Part shown: positions 16,845-25,417 of the stretch, one piece after another
Layout: every line of letters begins with the position of its first letter
How positions within the stretch are numbered: the first letter of the stretch is position 1
Source: Streptomyces syringium
Lineage (GTDB): Bacteria > Actinomycetota > Actinomycetes > Streptomycetales > Streptomycetaceae
DNA length: 64,000 nucleotides
Reading direction: 5' to 3'
NCBI RefSeq assembly: GCF_017876625.1
Contig: NZ_JAGIOH010000001.1
Coordinates: 1,736,001 to 1,800,000 of the forward strand
The notes under the pieces: model-generated
Told to the model about the DNA's origin: nothing
Seen by the model: only the letters and a program-made list of their open reading frames with translations
Database searches by the model: none
Made by a program: the position numbers and the translations under genes

Positions 16845-17869
16845 GCGGTCTCCCTGGCACGCGCGTAGCGGTTGGCGGGGCGGGGCAGACACAGGTGCTC
16901 GCGCAGCGTCGCGCCCGGGTAGAAGGAGCGCGGCAGGCCGCGGTGCTGGAGGACGGAGACGGTGCCGTCGACGAGCAGCGGGAGGTCGCGGTCGAGGTCC
17001 GCCGGCCGGAAGTGGAAGCCGTCCACCACCCCGTCCGCGTACCAGGTGCCGACGAGGTCCGCGAGGGCGACGGCGTCGGCGCTGGTGTGGAGCGCGACGG
17101 ACAGGGAGGCGAGGACCACGGTGCGGGCGGGGTCGCGGCCCTCGGCGCGGACCCGGCGGCGTAAGTCGTCGGCGGCGGCGCGGACCGCCCTGAGGCCGCA
17201 GGCGTTGCGGGTCCGGATGAACGCGACGTCGGCGTGGCGGGCGGCGGCCGCGCGGGGCAGCGGATCGGTGGCGTCGACGGCGACGACCGGGCGGCCCTGC
17301 GGGGGCCGGGGCACGACGGCGGGGCCGCGGACGCTGAAGCGGGGGCTTGCGAAGTCGACGCGGTGCAGCCTGTCGCGGTCGGTGCACCGCCCGGTCGTCA
17401 CGTCGCCGGTCTCCGCGCCGTCCTCCCGGCTGTCCCAGAGCCGGGTGACGACGTCGGTGACCGCCTCCGCCTCGCGCCACAGCTCCACGGCGGGCAGGGC
17501 GGGCCGGGGACCGAAGTGCCGTGCCTCGGCCCCGTCCGCCGAGACCCCGACGGACCAGCCCGCCCGGCCGCGGCTCACCCAGTCCAGGGTGGCGAGGGCG
17601 GAGGAGACGTGGAAGGGCTCGGTGTAGGTGGTGGTGACGGTGGGCACCAGCCCGATCCGCCGGGTGGCGGGCGCGACCCGGGCCAGCGTGGCGAGCGCGT
17701 CGGGGCGGCCCCGCCCCCGCCGGGGCGGGGTGAAGCCGTCGCCGAGGGTGACGAAGTCGAGCCGGCCGCGCTCGGCGAGAGCGGCCGCGCGGACGTACGG
17801 CTCGGCGTCGAAGACGCCGGGCCGGTCGATGGCGACGGCCAGGTGCAGGGGCCGGGTGGGTACGGGCAT
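16841..17869 (-). CDS. LLM-class flavin-dependent oxidoreductase containing a TTA codon
   Basis: Luciferase-like flavin enzyme of 342 residues, paralogous in fold to the next gene. Family segments include AVAIDRPGVFDAEPYVRAA, LDWVSRGRAGWSVGV and the C-terminal LPRSFYPGATLREHLCLPRP. The Leu codon at 17162-17164 (in ADDLRRRV) is TTA, the rarest Streptomyces codon, read only by the bldA tRNA, so expression may be restricted to late growth. The ATG at 17869 follows CAGGGAA. It is the first gene of a three-gene coupled set (two monooxygenases plus DUF1684). The longer in-frame extension toward 18259 is not supported by codon usage or ribosome site. Confidence 0.87.
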   Translation of the reverse strand: MPVPTRPLHLAVAIDRPGVFDAEPYVRAAALAERGRLDFVTLGDGFTPPRRGRGRPDALATLARVAPATRRIGLVPTVTTTYTEPFHVSSALATLDWVSRGRAGWSVGVSADGAEARHFGPRPALPAVELWREAEAVTDVVTRLWDSREDGAETGDVTTGRCTDRDRLHRVDFASPRFSVRGPAVVPRPPQGRPVVAVDATDPLPRAAAARHADVAFIRTRNACGLRAVRAAADDLRRRVRAEGRDPARTVVLASLSVALHTSADAVALADLVGTWYADGVVDGFHFRPADLDRDLPLLVDGTVSVLQHRGLPRSFYPGATLREHLCLPRPANRYARARETA

Positions 17870-18265
17870 GGGGGTTCCCTGGGTAGGTGGGGTGGGTGAG
17901 GACGGCCGCGGGGAGTTCAGGGACCGGCACCGGCGCCGAGCGCGCCCCGACAGCAGAACCGACGCGGGAAGATCGAGGCGGCGGGGGCGGCGTTCTGCCG
18001 GAAGGCCGGTGCGTTGCTTCCGGGCCGGGCGACAGCGCCGCTGGCGCGGGCGTTCGGGTGCGGCGGGCAGCCCGGCGGGCCTGACGGCGCTCCCGCCGTA
18101 CGAGCCGCGCGGCAGCGGATCGCGGGGGCGGCCGGGGAGTCGGCGGGGTGAGGGGCCGGGGACGAGAAGCACGCGGGCATGCGCAGGCTCCGTGGATGCA
18201 GAGAGCGAACACGGGACGGTCGCGCCTTCACCATGGCCGCGCCCCTCAGCACAGGCCAAGGCTTG

Positions 18266-18296
18266 AGGCTATGGCGAGGCCACGGCCCGCTGTCAA
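18266..18296 (-). promoter_or_regulatory. Possible vegetative promoter for the monooxygenase operon
   Basis: On the minus strand TTGACA (18296-18291) and TAGCCT (18271-18266) are separated by 19 bases, resembling a HrdB-type promoter. It is about 400 bases before the first monooxygenase start, implying a long leader. The spacing is at the long end, so this is tentative. Confidence 0.35.
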
Positions 18297-18628
18297 GCAT
18301 GTCCGAACTCTGAGCACCGCGTCTCATGGGACGACCGGTACGGGATTGACGCGGAAACAGATGGCTGTTCCACTTACCCCATGGACTCAGGGCAACGGCT
18401 GGTCACGCGGGACCACATCGACTTCGGTCGGGTGTGGTCGGCGTCCTGTACGGGCTGACTCCGCCCGTCGGCGCCCGACGCCGCCCGCCATGTCATCGCG
18501 CGCCCACCGGCGTTGACAGGGTGGCCGAGGCACCCGCCCGTCGTCACGCCCTCTCAGCGCGTCTTCACGTTCGCGGCCGTCGGCCGCACCCTCCCCTCGC
18601 ACAACCTCGGCTCTCCCTTGCCCGGTTC

Positions 18629-18661
18629 GCCGGGCCGGAGGCGTCGCGCCTCCGGCCCGGC
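18629..18661 (-). terminator. Hairpin terminator after the DUF5685 gene
   Basis: A perfect 15-base inverted repeat (18629-18643 and 18647-18661) with a 3-base loop starts 19 bases beyond the stop of the minus-strand DUF5685 gene. Confidence 0.8.
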
Positions 18662-18679
18662 ACACCTGTCTACGTGACG

Positions 18680-19903
18680 TCAGCAGTCACAGCCACAGTC
18701 ACATCCCTCGCAGCACTTACCGCAACAGTCACAGCAATCACAGCAGTTACCGCAGTCGCCGCAGTTGTCACAGCAGTCGCACTTGTGGCACCAGCCCTCG
18801 CGCTTCTCGCCGTCCCAGGGATCGTTGTACTCACCGCTGCAGCAGATCTGGCACGAACAGAAGAGCGCGGACCACACCGCGCAGCCGGCCAGCAGGCCGC
18901 GCCGCCTCCCCTGCCTCGGCGGCTCCGGCGGCGCACCGGGCGGCATCACCGGCGGCGGCCCGAAGGCGCCTTGGTGATCCTGGCGCGCCCGGTGCCCGTC
19001 GGCCCCTTGATGGGTCCGATGTCCGCAGCCGGAGGTGCCGAACGCCCGGTCGACCGCGCGCTCCAGCTCGTGCACCAGCAGCAGGTGCGCGAGCTTGCCC
19101 TGTCCCTTGCTGCCGAACTCGACCTCACGCAGCGCGAGGCGCACCCCGTGTGCCGCGTCGTCGCACAGCCGCCGCGCCTCGGCGAGGTCCGTCCCCGTCG
19201 CGGCGATCGGGTTCCACGCACCGGCCTCGGCGTCCTCGGCCAAGTCCTCGACGGCGTCCAGCAGATGCGCGAGCCGCCCGAAGAGCCGGCCCGCCTCCTC
19301 CAACGGCGCCCGGTTCTCCGGCCGTCCGGCCAGCACCGCCGTGTACCCGAAGGCGGCGGCGGTGGCCGTCTCGGTCGGCTCGGTGACCTCCAGCAGCGGT
19401 GTACCGATGCCGGCCAGCGCCTCGATCCCCGACTGCCGCTCGACCGCCTCGACCAGCACGGAGGTGTCGAACCCCAGGTCCGAGCCGGTGCGTGCGCCCG
19501 CCCGGTCCCACTTGGCGGCGACCTTGCGGGCCGCGGCCGCCACCGGCCGCCGCGCCAACATTCCGTCGCCGTCGGCGACATGGTCGCGCATCTTCGCCGA
19601 GGCCAGCACGAGCGAGACGGAGGCCGCCAGCCGCGCCCCCTCGCCCTTCGCCACGGACGCGGTGCGCATGCCCCGCAGCGGACACGGTCCGGCCGTACGC
19701 CGCCAGGAGTTCGCCCCCTCGGAACGGGGCGACTGCGCCTCGACCAGGACGGATATGATCAGCCCGTCATAATTCGTGGCTATTCGCGCGAACTGACCGT
19801 GGTCCCCCCTCAGGGTGAGACATAGTCCGCAGAGATGAGCCATCCACTCCGCCCGCATCCCTTCGGACAGCCGGTGCCTGCACGGCCTGATAATCCCGAA
19901 CAA
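18680..19903 (-). CDS. DUF5685-type protein with a cysteine-rich tail
   Basis: Protein of 407 residues starting MFGIIRPCRHRL with a conserved HLCGLCLTLRGDHG segment, as in the actinobacterial DUF5685 family. The first 300 residues look all-helical. The segments TNYDGLIISVL and LLDAVEDLAEDAEAGAWNP resemble the two Asp-rich helices of class I isoprenoid synthase folds, although this is only a pattern match. After a Pro-rich linker the C-terminus has a short hydrophobic stretch and then 18 Cys in the last 36 residues, mostly as CC, CDC and CGxC. This suggests metal or Fe-S binding or extensive disulfides. The start is a TTG at 19903, chosen from the family N-terminus; the ribosome site is weak. 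It is divergent from sflA. Confidence 0.75.
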   Translation of the reverse strand: MFGIIRPCRHRLSEGMRAEWMAHLCGLCLTLRGDHGQFARIATNYDGLIISVLVEAQSPRSEGANSWRRTAGPCPLRGMRTASVAKGEGARLAASVSLVLASAKMRDHVADGDGMLARRPVAAAARKVAAKWDRAGARTGSDLGFDTSVLVEAVERQSGIEALAGIGTPLLEVTEPTETATAAAFGYTAVLAGRPENRAPLEEAGRLFGRLAHLLDAVEDLAEDAEAGAWNPIAATGTDLAEARRLCDDAAHGVRLALREVEFGSKGQGKLAHLLLVHELERAVDRAFGTSGCGHRTHQGADGHRARQDHQGAFGPPPVMPPGAPPEPPRQGRRRGLLAGCAVWSALFCSCQICCSGEYNDPWDGEKREGWCHKCDCCDNCGDCGNCCDCCDCCGKCCEGCDCGCDC

Positions 19904-20174
19904 ATCACGCCCCCGTGTGTGGTGCCGATCAACCCGGGCATCCTATTGACCGGAGGAACGCGCCGAGCCGGGGCCCACACCCCGATCGCCGTCGCATATG
20001 CCCAGGTCCAGCGCCTGTGGCGGACATCTCGGGGTTTCTGACGCATCGCCAACCGGTTTGCACCAGATGCGTCACGAAATCCACGTGTGGCGGCTATCCA
20101 CTTGGCACATCATCCGCATCATGGACGACCATAGAGGAGCGGGCGGAACACACCGCGTGTGAGAGGAGGCGTCC

Positions 20175-20618
20175 ATGGGATCGGTGCGCAAGGCGAGTGC
20201 CTGGCTTGGCCTCGTCGACGACAGCGATGACGAGCGCTACTACGACGACGACTACGCCGACGCCGAGGGACCGGTGCCCGGCGACTCCTGGGTGACCAAC
20301 CCGAAGGTGCTGGTGACCGACGAGGCCGCACAGGAGCAGGGCACCCGCATCGCCACGGTCACCCCGGACGGCTTCCGGGACGCCCGTGGCATCGGAGAGC
20401 TGTTCCGGGAGGGTGTCCCGGTGATCGTGAACCTCACCAGCATGGAACCGAACGACGCCAAGCGCGTCGTGGACTTCGCGGCCGGCCTGACCTTCGGCCT
20501 GCGCGGCACGATCGAGCGCGTGGCCAACCGCGTCTTCCTGCTCACCCCCGCCGACTACAAGGTGGTCAGCGGCGAGCACTCCGGCCGCGCGAACGGCGGC
20601 TTCTTCAATCAGAACTAG
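20175..20618 (+). CDS. sflA: SepF-like cell division protein (SflA type)
   Basis: Protein of 147 residues of the SepF family. The N-terminal [14 protein letters not shown] is an amphipathic membrane-targeting helix, followed by an acidic linker rich in Asp/Tyr and the SepF core (about residues 58-135: [56 protein letters not shown]). SepF anchors FtsZ to the membrane. Streptomyces have one true SepF in the ftsZ cluster and two SepF-like proteins, SflA and SflB, affecting growth and sporulation. The isolated position (not next to ftsZ) and synteny with SCO1749 favour SflA. GAGAGGAGG lies 5 bases before the ATG. Confidence 0.88.
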   Translation: MGSVRKASAWLGLVDDSDDERYYDDDYADAEGPVPGDSWVTNPKVLVTDEAAQEQGTRIATVTPDGFRDARGIGELFREGVPVIVNLTSMEPNDAKRVVDFAAGLTFGLRGTIERVANRVFLLTPADYKVVSGEHSGRANGGFFNQN

Positions 20619-20702
20619 GGGTTTCCGGCTGGGGGTCCGGGGGTCGCTCCCCGGGAGACACAGCAATCAGAACCAGGGGTTTCCGGCTGGGGGTCCGGGG
20701 GT
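20606..20702. repeat. Direct repeat duplicating the end of sflA
   Basis: Two 39-base copies (20606-20644 and 20664-20702), differing at one position, are spaced 58 bases apart. Copy 1 spans the last codons and stop of sflA; in copy 2 the TAG stop has become CAG. The repeats are G-rich and lie between convergent genes. Confidence 0.85.
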
Positions 20703-20748
20703 TTCGGGGCCGAGTGAGCATGGGGGTCGAAACCGGCAGGGGGGTGGC

Positions 20749-21936
20749 TCACCGGAACGCGTCGAGGCCGGTGAGCGCCTTGCCCAGCACGAGCTGGTGC
20801 ATCTCGACGGTGCCTTCGTAGGTGAGCACCGATTCCAGGTTCGTGGCGTGCCGCATCACGGGGTACTCCAGCGAGATCCCGTTGGCGCCGAGGATCGTAC
20901 GGGCCGTACGGCAGATCTCGATCGCCTCCCGCACATTGTTGAGCTTGCCGAAGCTGACCTGCTCCGGCCGCAGTTTCCCCGCGTCCATCCGCCGCCCCAG
21001 ATGGTGGGCGAGCAGGATGCCCTTGTGCAGCTCCACGGCCATGTCGGCGAGTTTGGCCTGGGTGAGCTGGAAGCCGCCGATCGGTCTGCCGAACTGCTCG
21101 CGCGTCCTCGCGTAGTCGAGCGCCGACTCGAAGCTCGCGCGTGCGGCGCCCATCGAGCCCCAGACGATGCCGTAGCGGGCGTGGCTGAGGCAGCTGAGCG
21201 GCCCGCGCAGACCGGTGACCTCCGGGAGCACCGCGTCGGCGGGCAGCCGTACCTCGTCGAGGACGAGCTCGCTGGTGACCGAGGCGCGCAGCGACCACTT
21301 GTGCCGGATCTCGGGGGCGGAGAAGCCGGGACGGTCGGTGGGGACGACGAAGCCGCGGATGCCGTCGTCGGTCCGTGCCCAGACGACCGCGACCCCGGCC
21401 ACCGAGCCATTGGTGATCCACATCTTGCGGCCGGTCAGCACCCAGTCGTCGCCGTCGCGCTTGGCGTGGGTGCGCATGCCCGCGGGGTCCGAGCCGTGGT
21501 CGGGTTCGGTGAGCCCGAAGCAGCCGATGATCTCTCCGGCGGCCATGCCGGACAGCCACTGCTGCTTCTGCTCCTCGGAGCCGAAGCGGTGGATGGCGTA
21601 CATCGCGAGGGAGCCCTGGACGGAGACGAGCGAGCGGATGCCGGAGTCCGCGGCCTCCAGCTCCAGGCAGGCGAGGCCGTACTGGACGGCGCTGGCGCCC
21701 GCGCAGCCGTAGCCGGTGAGCTGCATGCCGAGGGCGCCGACGGACCCCAGCTCGCGGGCGAGTTCACGGATGCCGGGCAGTTCGCCGCGCTCGTACCACT
21801 CGGCGATGTGGGGCAGGACCCGGTCGGTGGCCCACCGGCGGACGGTGTCGCGTACGGCGAGGTCCTCGTCGGTCAGCAGATCGTCGAGGCCCAGCGGGTC
21901 GCGCGGGTCGAACGACGGCAGCGTGCGTACGGACAT
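20749..21936 (-). CDS. Acyl-CoA dehydrogenase, glutaryl-CoA dehydrogenase-like
   Basis: FAD-dependent dehydrogenase of 395 residues. The mid-domain motif CFGLTEPDHGSDPAGM binds FAD and substrate, and MWITNGS follows as the second signature. In the C-terminal helical domain the YEGT segment near the end holds the catalytic Glu expected for the glutaryl-CoA dehydrogenase branch. The N-terminus (DPLGLDDLLTDEDLAVRDTVR) also matches that branch, which oxidises and decarboxylates glutaryl-CoA in lysine and tryptophan breakdown. Exact substrate is inferred. The ATG at 21936 has GGAGG 6 bases upstream. No ETF or lysine-degradation genes are adjacent, so it stands alone. Confidence 0.88.
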   Translation of the reverse strand: MSVRTLPSFDPRDPLGLDDLLTDEDLAVRDTVRRWATDRVLPHIAEWYERGELPGIRELARELGSVGALGMQLTGYGCAGASAVQYGLACLELEAADSGIRSLVSVQGSLAMYAIHRFGSEEQKQQWLSGMAAGEIIGCFGLTEPDHGSDPAGMRTHAKRDGDDWVLTGRKMWITNGSVAGVAVVWARTDDGIRGFVVPTDRPGFSAPEIRHKWSLRASVTSELVLDEVRLPADAVLPEVTGLRGPLSCLSHARYGIVWGSMGAARASFESALDYARTREQFGRPIGGFQLTQAKLADMAVELHKGILLAHHLGRRMDAGKLRPEQVSFGKLNNVREAIEICRTARTILGANGISLEYPVMRHATNLESVLTYEGTVEMHQLVLGKALTGLDAFR

Positions 21937-22096
21937 GCTCGGCCTCCGGCTCGGCACGGACGCGCTCTCCGCCCGCGTGTGATCATCCCAGTCGCCCCGA
22001 CGCTACGACCGGGTAACCCCCGCCGTCCAGACCCTCGTGAGCCGGGCCGCTGCGTGCCGGGCCCCGGCCCCGAGCCCGCCGAGGCCCGGCAGGGGG

Positions 22097-23782
22097 TCAG
22101 CCCGCCGTGGCCCCGCCCACCGGGGCGCGGTCGCGAGGCGCCGTCTCGCCGTCGTCCGCGCCGCACGGCGCGCCCTCGGCGGACGGCGCGCCGCACTCCA
22201 TGACGCGCGGCAGGCGCAGCGCCGCGAGCGCGCCGAGGAGCAGCAGCCCGGCGCTGACGGCGAGAGTGACGTGCAGGCCGTGGACGAAGGAGTCGCGCGC
22301 GGCGGTGCGCAGGGCCTCGCCGGCCGGGCCGCCGAGGCGGTGCGCGACCTCGTACGCCTCGCCGAGGGAGTGGCTCGCGTCCGCGGCGGCCGCGCTCGGC
22401 ACACCGGGGGCCGAGGTGACGCCGGGGGCGTAGGCGGCGTTCATGACGGTGCCCAGGAGGGCGATGCCGATGCCCGCGCCGAGCTGGTAGGAGGTCTCGC
22501 CGATCGCGGCGGCGCCGCCCGCGGACTCGGCGGCGGCCTCGCTGAGCATGGACTCGTACGCCCCGAAGAGCGTGGTCTCCAGGCCGAAGCCGAGGAGGAC
22601 GAAGCCCGCGACGAGGACGGCGGGCCGGTCGTGCTGGCCCATCAGCGTCAGGGAGAGGACCGCCGCGGCGGTCAGCACGAAGCCGAGGCTCACCATCGCG
22701 CGCGGGCCGAAGCGGTGCAGCATGCGGGAGCCCGCGAGGCCCGAGGCCATCGCGGCGAGGGTGAGCGGCAGCAGCCGCAGACCGGTTTCGAGCGGGGTGA
22801 GGCCGAGGACGAGCTGGAGGTACTGGGCGGCTATCAGCTCGAGGCCGACCAGCGCCAGCATGGCCAGCACGATGCAGCCCACCGAGGTGCCGAAGGCGGG
22901 CCGGGCGAAGAGGGTGAGGTCGACGAGGGGGTGCTTGCGGCGGCGCTGCCGGCGGGCGAAGAGGATCAGCAGGGCGATGCCCAGGGCCGTCGGCACGACG
23001 GTGGCGAGGCTCAGCAGCTCACCGCCGCCCGCCCGCTTCACGCCGAGGACCATGCCGAACAGTCCGAAGGCGGCCATCAGCGCGCCGAGGACGTCCCACG
23101 GCCCGTCCCGGTCGCCGGTCGACTCGGGCAGCAGCCATCGACCGATCGGGAGGCTGACCACCATCAGCGGGATGTTGATGAGGAAGACCGAACCCCACCA
23201 GAAGTGTTCGAGGAGGAATCCGCCGAGCAGCGGGCCGGCGGCCGCGCCCACGGCGGCCACGGCGCTCCAGATGCCGATGGCCAGCGCCCGCTCCCGCCGG
23301 TCGGGGAAGACCTGCCGGAGGATCGAGAGCGTGGCGGGCATGATCATCGCGCCGCCGACGCCGAGCAGCGCCCGGGCCCCGATGAGCACCTCGGGCGTGG
23401 TGGCGAGCGCGGCGAGCGCGGAGGCGACGCCGAAGAGCCCGTAGCCGAGGAGGAGCACCCGGCGGCGGCCCACCCGGTCGCCGAGGGTGCCGAAGAGGAT
23501 GAGGAGCGAGGCGCAGACGAGGGGGTAGACGTCGACGATCCACAGCAGCTGGATCGCGCCGGGCCGCAGGTCCTCGGTGACAGCCGGTACGGCGACGTGC
23601 AGCACGGTCGCGTCGACGGCGACCAGCAGCAGGCTGACGCACAGGACGACGAGGACGGTCCAGCGGTTCGCCCCGGCTCCCGGTCCGTGCCCGCGGCGCG
23701 GCCGCTGCCGCTGTCCGTACCGGGACCGCTGCCGGGGAACGCCCGCCGCCCGTGAGGGGCCGGCCGTGGTCGTCCCGGACAT
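22097..23782 (-). CDS. MFS efflux transporter, DHA2 (14-TM, EmrB/QacA) family
   Basis: Integral membrane protein of 561 residues with about 14 hydrophobic helices, the DHA2 drug:proton antiporter layout. The first helix WTVLVVLCVSLLLVAVDATVLHVAVPAV contains the conserved DxTVxxVALP-type motif D1. Motif A reads LFGTLGDRVGRRRVLL, and GALLGVGGAMIMPATLSIL fits the motif C region. It probably exports small hydrophobic or cationic compounds or an endogenous metabolite. GGAGGTG lies 5 bases before the ATG. No TetR/MarR regulator gene is adjacent, which is unusual for this family. The C-terminal tail is Ala/Gly-rich. Confidence 0.9.
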   Translation of the reverse strand: MSGTTTAGPSRAAGVPRQRSRYGQRQRPRRGHGPGAGANRWTVLVVLCVSLLLVAVDATVLHVAVPAVTEDLRPGAIQLLWIVDVYPLVCASLLILFGTLGDRVGRRRVLLLGYGLFGVASALAALATTPEVLIGARALLGVGGAMIMPATLSILRQVFPDRRERALAIGIWSAVAAVGAAAGPLLGGFLLEHFWWGSVFLINIPLMVVSLPIGRWLLPESTGDRDGPWDVLGALMAAFGLFGMVLGVKRAGGGELLSLATVVPTALGIALLILFARRQRRRKHPLVDLTLFARPAFGTSVGCIVLAMLALVGLELIAAQYLQLVLGLTPLETGLRLLPLTLAAMASGLAGSRMLHRFGPRAMVSLGFVLTAAAVLSLTLMGQHDRPAVLVAGFVLLGFGLETTLFGAYESMLSEAAAESAGGAAAIGETSYQLGAGIGIALLGTVMNAAYAPGVTSAPGVPSAAAADASHSLGEAYEVAHRLGGPAGEALRTAARDSFVHGLHVTLAVSAGLLLLGALAALRLPRVMECGAPSAEGAPCGADDGETAPRDRAPVGGATAG

Positions 23783-23947
23783 CTCTACACCTCCGTGTCA
23801 TGCGCGCTCGCCGCCGACCGCGGGCCTTGGGGGACTGTGGACCCGCAGGTGACCTGGGCGAGTGAGTCGACAGCGTACGCGAGTCCCGGACCGTCATACG
23901 TGGCCTCGCTCACGTCGAACGACGGACCGCCCGGGGCACGGGTGTGC

Positions 23948-25156
23948 ATGCTGGACAATCGATCGGTGACCGATCTCCTCTCCCCCACCGGCGCGGGCGC
24001 CCCCGCGGCCGCCGACGCCGGCCGTCTGCCCGGCGCCCGCGCGGCGCTGCGGCACGCCGCTCCCGCGCTGCTGGTGTACGCGGGGATCCGGGTCCTGGGA
24101 ATCGTGGTGCTCACGGTGTGGGGGCGGGCCGCGGGCAAGGATCCGCATCAGCTGCTCTCGGCCCGCTGGGACTCGCTCTGGTACTCCCGGATCGCCGAGG
24201 AGGGCTACGGCTACACGCTGCATCTCAGTGGCGGCAAGGTCCACTCCGATCTGGCGTTCTTCCCGCTGCTGCCGTGGCTGGAGCGGGCGCTGTCCGCCGT
24301 CCTCCCGCTCTCGGCCGCCGACGCGGGGCTCGTGATCAGCGCCGTCGCCTCGCTCTTTGCCGCCTGGGCGGTCTTCGCGGTCGGCGACCGGGTCGGCGGC
24401 CGGCGCACCGGCGTCGCGCTCGCCGCGCTGTGGGCGGCGCTGCCGGTCGGCATCGTGCAGTCGATGGCCTACTCCGAGTCGCTCTTCACGGCGCTGGCCG
24501 CGTGGAGTGTGTACTGCGTGCTGACCGGCCGGTGGGTGTGGGCGGGTTCGCTCGCGGCGCTGGCCGGGCTGACCCGGCCGGTGGGGGCGGCGGTCGTCGC
24601 GGCCGTGTGGATCACGGCGGCGGTGACGCTGCTGCGCGCGCGCCGCACGGGCGGACAGGAGCCGCTCGCCCGGATGGCGCTCGGAGTGGTGCTCGCTCCG
24701 CTCGGCTGGCTCGCGTACTTCGTCTGGGTCGGTGTGCGGACCGGGAGCGTGACCGGCTATCTGGACGTGCAGGGCGGCTGGGGCAACGGCTTCGACGGGG
24801 GGCTGGCCTTCGGTGCCTTCGTCGCCGGGCACCTGACGGGCTCCGCCTGGCCCGCCGGGGTCGGCCTGCTGATCGGCGTCGCCCTGGTGATCCGGCTGTA
24901 CGCGGTGGGGGTGCGGCAGCGCCAGCCGCTGCCGCTCCTCGTCTACGCCGGGGTGGTCCTGCTGCTCGCCCTGACCGCCAAGGGGTACTTCGGCTCCAAG
25001 CCGCGCCTGATGCTGCCCGCCTTCCCGCTGCTGCTGCCCCTGGCGGCGGCACTCGCCCGACTGCGGACGGCGCGGGCGGCGGGGACCCTCGCGGCGGTGG
25101 CGCTGGTCTCCGCGCTCTACGGAGCGTTCTGGCTGCACGGCTCCGGCCCGCCATGA
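23948..25156 (+). CDS. PIG-V/GPI-mannosyltransferase II-like membrane glycosyltransferase
   Basis: Polytopic membrane protein of about 402 residues with roughly eight to ten hydrophobic helices. Near residue 73 the sequence RWDSLWYSRIAEEGY matches the lumenal WD(S/G)xWY loop of PIG-V-type (GT-C fold) mannosyltransferases, which use a polyprenyl-linked sugar. Downstream are FFPLLPWLERAL and a C-terminal KPRLMLPAFPLLLPLA segment also typical of the family. It may glycosylate a cell-envelope or exported substrate. The start is uncertain: the ATG at 23948 is the most natural but lacks a strong ribosome site, and a GTG lies 6 bases earlier. It is divergent from the MFS gene. Confidence 0.78.
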   Translation: MLDNRSVTDLLSPTGAGAPAAADAGRLPGARAALRHAAPALLVYAGIRVLGIVVLTVWGRAAGKDPHQLLSARWDSLWYSRIAEEGYGYTLHLSGGKVHSDLAFFPLLPWLERALSAVLPLSAADAGLVISAVASLFAAWAVFAVGDRVGGRRTGVALAALWAALPVGIVQSMAYSESLFTALAAWSVYCVLTGRWVWAGSLAALAGLTRPVGAAVVAAVWITAAVTLLRARRTGGQEPLARMALGVVLAPLGWLAYFVWVGVRTGSVTGYLDVQGGWGNGFDGGLAFGAFVAGHLTGSAWPAGVGLLIGVALVIRLYAVGVRQRQPLPLLVYAGVVLLLALTAKGYFGSKPRLMLPAFPLLLPLAAALARLRTARAAGTLAAVALVSALYGAFWLHGSGPP

Positions 25157-25417
25157 TCGTCAATTCGGGGGCCGGACCGGCCGGGCGGGAAACGGCGCGG
25201 AACGCCTCGGCCACGTACCGATAAACGGTGTCACACAAAAGAGAATTAACGCATCGCGGACCTCGCCCGACACCCGGTACCGGATTCTTTAAGCGTTTCT
25301 TATTCCGCCTGCTCGAAGTGGTGACGGCCCGGCTTGAGACGCATTCCACATCACATCGTCATCACAAAGAGGCCTGATCGGCCGAAGCTTCCCGTCACGC
25401 AATGTAACGTCCATTGA

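Larger units (their letters stand above)
17870..18679. other. 810-base intergenic region upstream of the monooxygenase operon
   Basis: This region lies upstream of the minus-strand monooxygenase operon and downstream of the DUF5685 gene. I see no convincing gene in it, although a minus-strand frame from 18234 to 17917 has a plausible ribosome site. It holds a terminator for the DUF5685 gene near 18629-18661 and a promoter-like pair near 18266-18296, both listed separately. Confidence 0.5.

Noticed and set aside
17917..18327. Minus-strand frame of 136 codons before the LLM operon
   Set aside because: No stop after the candidate Cys leader and weak codon bias; kept only as a low-interest observation.
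18434..19825. Plus-strand frame opposite the DUF5685 gene
   Set aside because: The minus-strand protein is a recognisable family with a conserved N-terminus; the plus frame looks random.
22037..23755. Plus-strand frame of 572 codons across the MFS gene
   Set aside because: Glu/Arg/Gly-rich antisense shadow with no motifs; the minus-strand MFS protein has transmembrane helices and DHA2 motifs.
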